Positions 60,401 through 64,000 of a stretch of DNA of 64,000 nt are shown piece by piece. Below the pieces are notes generated by a model, which ran no database searches, had not been told where the DNA came from, and was given only the letters and a program-made list of their open reading frames with translations. Made by a program: the position numbers and the translations under genes. Origin of the DNA: Dryas octopetala (lineage: Eukaryota; Streptophyta; Magnoliopsida; Rosales; Rosaceae); contig OY992840.1 of NCBI GenBank assembly GCA_963921425.1, positions 11,286,501 to 11,350,500 of the forward strand, given 5' to 3'. The stretch's first letter is position 1. Each line of letters opens with the position of its first letter.

Positions 60401-61455
60401 TGTTATTAGATTAGATTTACATTACATAAAACTGTTTTGGTTCCATCAAATTTATAGTTGCTGTTTCTTTTGTTTCTTTACACTCCTGAGGAAGTGTTCA
60501 ACTATTTGACTGTTCTGTTTTTGTTTAGGGAAGAACACAAATGACATGTCTTTGGTTTATTTTACGACATAATAAGTAGAAAATCCAATTTCACATATTG
60601 GTGCAATGTATTTATGCTTATTAGCAGGGGCAGCCGGGCAGGACCTTTATATCTTTAACAAGCTTTAATACCTATTTGAAAATTCTATCTAAATAGATAT
60701 TATTGTCAAATTCGAAGACAATGGAACTTTAAAAGCTTGGATCTCTAACTCTGCCTCTCAAACTACAAAGTACAAACCTCGAATCCTTGACTTGAACTCT
60801 TCCATAAAAAAATAATAAATTAAAAAAAAAAAAAACTAAATGACATGAATTTTGCATTTGAATCCCATTGTCTTCAACTTCACCACGTTAGGATTTGATA
60901 TCAATTCCCACATTGTTTTCTCCTTTAAAACAAAAATCCATTATTTTCAATTTTTTGATACACTCAAATATGTCATTCAAACACTTCATAAATTTAAATG
61001 TCGCACTTCTAATATTATGAGGAAAAAATACGATTAGATTATAGCTAATTGGTAATGATAGTTGTTCTATACGAAACAAATGAAATGTTGAAATGCATTC
61101 GGGTGCTACACGAGCATCCCAAGAATGCAATCGCCCTCATCTTTTACAATCATGACTGGCTATTTTTAAGAAAATAAAAAAATTAATTATCTAAATTTTG
61201 TAATTTCAAGGAGCTTTGAACTTTCATAACTCACGCTGTCACGCATAGGTAAAATTGAATTTGGAATTTTTTTTTTTGTTTGGAAGTTGGGTTTATATAT
61301 ATTTTTTTCAAGAGTGCATTTACAGCCCCCAAATTTATAAACATAGTAAATTTGACCCCAAAACTATTTGGGCCCAAGAATAAAACGCAGAAGGCTCTTG
61401 ATTAACAGTTTACACTTGCAGTCGAAACCAGTCACAGAGACCGCGGGAAAACAAA
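60401..61455. other. Spacer and promoter region of the BORCS6-like gene
   Basis: AT-rich spacer after the hAT-like element. A leader rich in A/C directly precedes the ATG at 61456. No clear TATA box at the expected distance; no other gene seen. Confidence 0.5.
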
Positions 61456-63256
61456 ATGGACGAAGACGGAGGAGAACAAGCTCAACGGTCCCATCCGACG
61501 AGCTCCGAAACCCTAATCTCAGAGCCACACCCTGATCCACCGTTCACGTGTCCCGATACCACACTCGATCGTGGTGAGGACGACAGCACCGATTCCGATC
61601 CCCCGCCGAACCAGGCCGAGATATTCCGAGCTCTCGCAGTGGTCGAGAAGGACTCTTTCGCCATCGCCGAAAGCTTCACCTCTCTTCTCGACTCCCTTCG
61701 CATGGCTCTCTCCGAGGTCTGTCTGTGCCGCTTTCACTCCAATTTATTTATGTTTTACCTTGACTTTCTGTTTGGTTGCTGAGAGAGTGAAGGAAACGCA
61801 AGGAATATTTAATTTAAGCAAAATAAGGTGTATAAACGGTGATCAATAAAAAAAATTTTAATTAGCTTAATTAGAAGGTAAGATTTTTTATTACTATTCT
61901 TTTTTTATTCTATTTTACTATTTTCTTAACAATATATCTAATTATGAACGATCACATTATGAAGGTCACTAGCAACTCGGTTGATCACATGCATTGCTTT
62001 AGCGACGCCGCCGGCCGCCTTCAAGAATCTGGTATCTGTTTTTGCAAAACATTTGAAGATTTCATTGATAGTTAGCATGAATTATAATTATCAATTCCGA
62101 ATTGCGAAAAAGAAAGATAACAAATGTGATTGGATTTTCAATTTCCAGTGCTTGATGCTGCTACTAAGGGAAATCGGTATATAAATTCGTGCCTCAGGTA
62201 TTGTTAAACACTTTGATTATCTTCCTTTTTATGATTTAGTAGATATTGGAAAATGGGAATTGCTTTGAATGGTATGACCGGTCAGAATTGTTCATGCATG
62301 ATATGATTTGAATTTGTCTTTGAAGGTGTATACTGTGAATAGTTGTAACAATGGATAGTGGTTTCTGCAATAACACTTTTTTGTTCTTCACATAAATTTA
62401 TTGCTCCATCATCAATCAGACGATATTTAGCCTGCCTAGAATTTACGATATGTGGTTGTTTTCTCAGAATCTTCATCTCCTACTAATAAGCATCTGATAT
62501 TTATGAGCTTTGTGTCATCTGGAAAAGTGCTTGCAGTCTGTATGTGTTATTTAGAAAGATATAATATTTGTCAAATTCTGTTTGCCATCAACAGTGTGGC
62601 ACACATCCTTGTGATAACTGGCTACAACACTACATTTTCAAGTAAGTTTTTACCTTTCTTGAAGCATATCTGCCAATGCCATGCACTGATAGACTGACTG
62701 TCTCAGTAACATTGAGTCTCTGTCTCAGTAGCTGTTTGGTGCATTCTTAGTTTTAGGATCGATGGAGAAGAATTAAAATTTTAGGTCACTCTTTTTGTTT
62801 TTTGGGGTGGTGGCGGGCGCTTTTGCAACATAAATATGGCCTTCCTAAGCCCAAGTTGGATTTTTTATTTGTTTTTTGCAGATTAAATGAAGAAATGAAG
62901 GGGATTGACAATCTAGCCATGCAACTGTATCCTTAACATTTGTTTTGTTATATACGTACGTATGTGTTTTCACAACTTATGCTTCAGCCTTCCATCACAC
63001 TTTATACTAATATGAAGGCAGCTGGATGTTCAGTGAGTTATCAATCTGCTGCCAGCTGATAAATTTTGCTCAGCAACCCTTAAATTCCAGCACAGTTAAG
63101 AATTTAAAATTGCCTTGGACTGCTATTGCTGTAGAGTTCTTTGTTTCTGGGATGTTGGCATTGTTTTGGATTCCTTAATACATATCCAGAAAAATCCTGA
63201 GGAGAAATGTTGATGCTCTAGACTCAGGTGTCACCAAACTCCTCCGTATTCCATGA
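61456..63256 (+). CDS. BORCS6-like small helical protein
   Basis: Five exons join in phase: 61456-61716, 61965-62031, 62149-62197, 62882-62926, 63190-63256; 162 aa. Residues 1-52 are acidic and Pro/Ser-rich. From about residue 53 the protein is helical: EIFRALAVVEKDSFAIAES, SLLDSLRMALSE, HCFSDAAGRLQESVLDAA, CLRLNEEMKGIDNLAMQLK, ILRRNVDALDSGVTKLL. The pattern resembles the C-terminal helical domain of BLOC-1-related complex subunit 6 (BORCS6, DUF2365), part of a complex that positions lysosomes in animals. The role in plants is unclear. Assignment is by recalled pattern; another BLOC/BORC-type coiled-coil protein is the main alternative. The gene model itself is strong, since every junction keeps the frame. 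Confidence 0.72.
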
Positions 63257-64000
63257 TGTCGACCAGCCGGACTTATATATTATTTCATCAGTTATGGATT
63301 TGGGAACTTCTCTCTAATTTATTTGCTTAGTTATGATTGTTTTGCTTGGAAATATCATCATTGTCAGGTAATGTTCGACAATTTCATCACAGCATTTTGA
63401 TTACCGAATGAACTAGTTGTCCAAATTGGTGCAAATGAAGTAGAGATGTTTTATTATCTTGGTAGGTAGGTGTAGAACGTTGAGAGAAGTGTAACCACTG
63501 TAACAAAATATTTGTGTGTATATTCTTTGTTGTTGGGCCTTGGTCCCCATAATACTCAAAAGAAAATTTAGGTTTAGAGCTGGATTGAGTATGAAAGTTG
63601 GATCTGACCAATTTCAAAACTATGAGTGGAATTCTGCCTTGACTTGATCTTTAATTGAATTATGGAATTCACTGCATAATCTATTGAATCCACTTAAGCT
63701 TAGTTCAAGGGGGTGGCTAGACTAGAGCTAATTGGGTCTAAATTGTGGCCCAGCCCACCCCTTTTGGTGGTTTCCTCCTACCCCAACTTGCTAATGGGTT
63801 TGGATTGGGAAGCAGGTCCAAATATTATGTTAGTATCCTACTTGTGACCATCTGAGAGATCCCAAGAACCTTTATCTTCGTTCTAAATCCCACTTAATTC
63901 ACACCCAAAAAAAAAATCACTAAAAGAGAGTAACAAAATCTCATCAAGTGGGTTTCTTTATTTATTTCATGTCACTGAGCTTTTCAAATTATCAATGCTA
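63257..64000. other. 3' flank of the BORCS6-like gene
   Basis: Probable 3' UTR followed by AT-rich intergenic DNA. No further gene or bounded repeat seen before the window ends. Confidence 0.5.

Overview
This is a stretch of nuclear DNA from a flowering plant: AT-rich introns with GT-AG borders, plant-type proteins, microsatellites, MITEs and a solo LTR. The protein sequences read like a rosid eudicot. Rosaceae (a Prunus-type genome) is my best guess, from remembered sequence style and not from any search.

Eight host genes could be read exon by exon. In order they are: the last exon of an RNase P/MRP Rpr2/Rpp21-type zinc protein (+, 990-1692); a BAH + TFIIS-like chromatin protein resembling AIPP3/BDT1 (+, 6174-14209); a DUF3527 protein (-, 17057-19549); a mitochondrial-carrier protein with a very long N-terminal extension (-, 24506-28221); a single-exon B3-domain protein (+, 31791-32441); a kinesin-14 with a calponin-homology domain (-, 33761-41705); cytosolic tyrosyl-tRNA synthetase (+, 51963-55621); and a BORCS6-like small helical protein (+, 61456-63256). 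They are ordinary, independent plant genes and do not form one pathway. From memory, several have Arabidopsis relatives that sit close together in duplicated blocks, so the order looks like conserved microsynteny.

The gaps hold a rich transposon record. Five large fold-back elements, at 3888-4844, 4925-5935, 45840-47675, 49415-51130 and 51215-51823, have long terminal inverted repeats, GA/GG-type ends, 9-10 bp target duplications and pyrimidine/purine-biased interiors. This is the signature of non-autonomous Mutator-like (MULE) elements. One contains a nested 410-bp hAT-type MITE with a perfect 8-bp target duplication. Two of them lie just upstream of the tyrosyl-tRNA synthetase gene, and the nearer one ends about 24 bp before its TATA box. 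Two 181-bp MULE-type MITEs sit about 1.1 kb apart at 29472 and 30600. A solo Copia-type LTR is nested in a MITE inside an intron of the BAH gene.

The most unusual object is at 55816-60392, directly downstream of the tyrosyl-tRNA synthetase gene. It is a 4.6-kb hAT-like element with a near-perfect 8-bp target duplication. It carries pieces of at least two unrelated host genes, a Sua5/YrdC threonylcarbamoyl-AMP synthase and a GRWD1-like WD40 protein, apparently fused in one exon, plus a 30-bp hairpin minisatellite. Also notable are a U12-type AT-AC intron in the kinesin motor domain and a tRNA-Asp relic lacking its anticodon arm.
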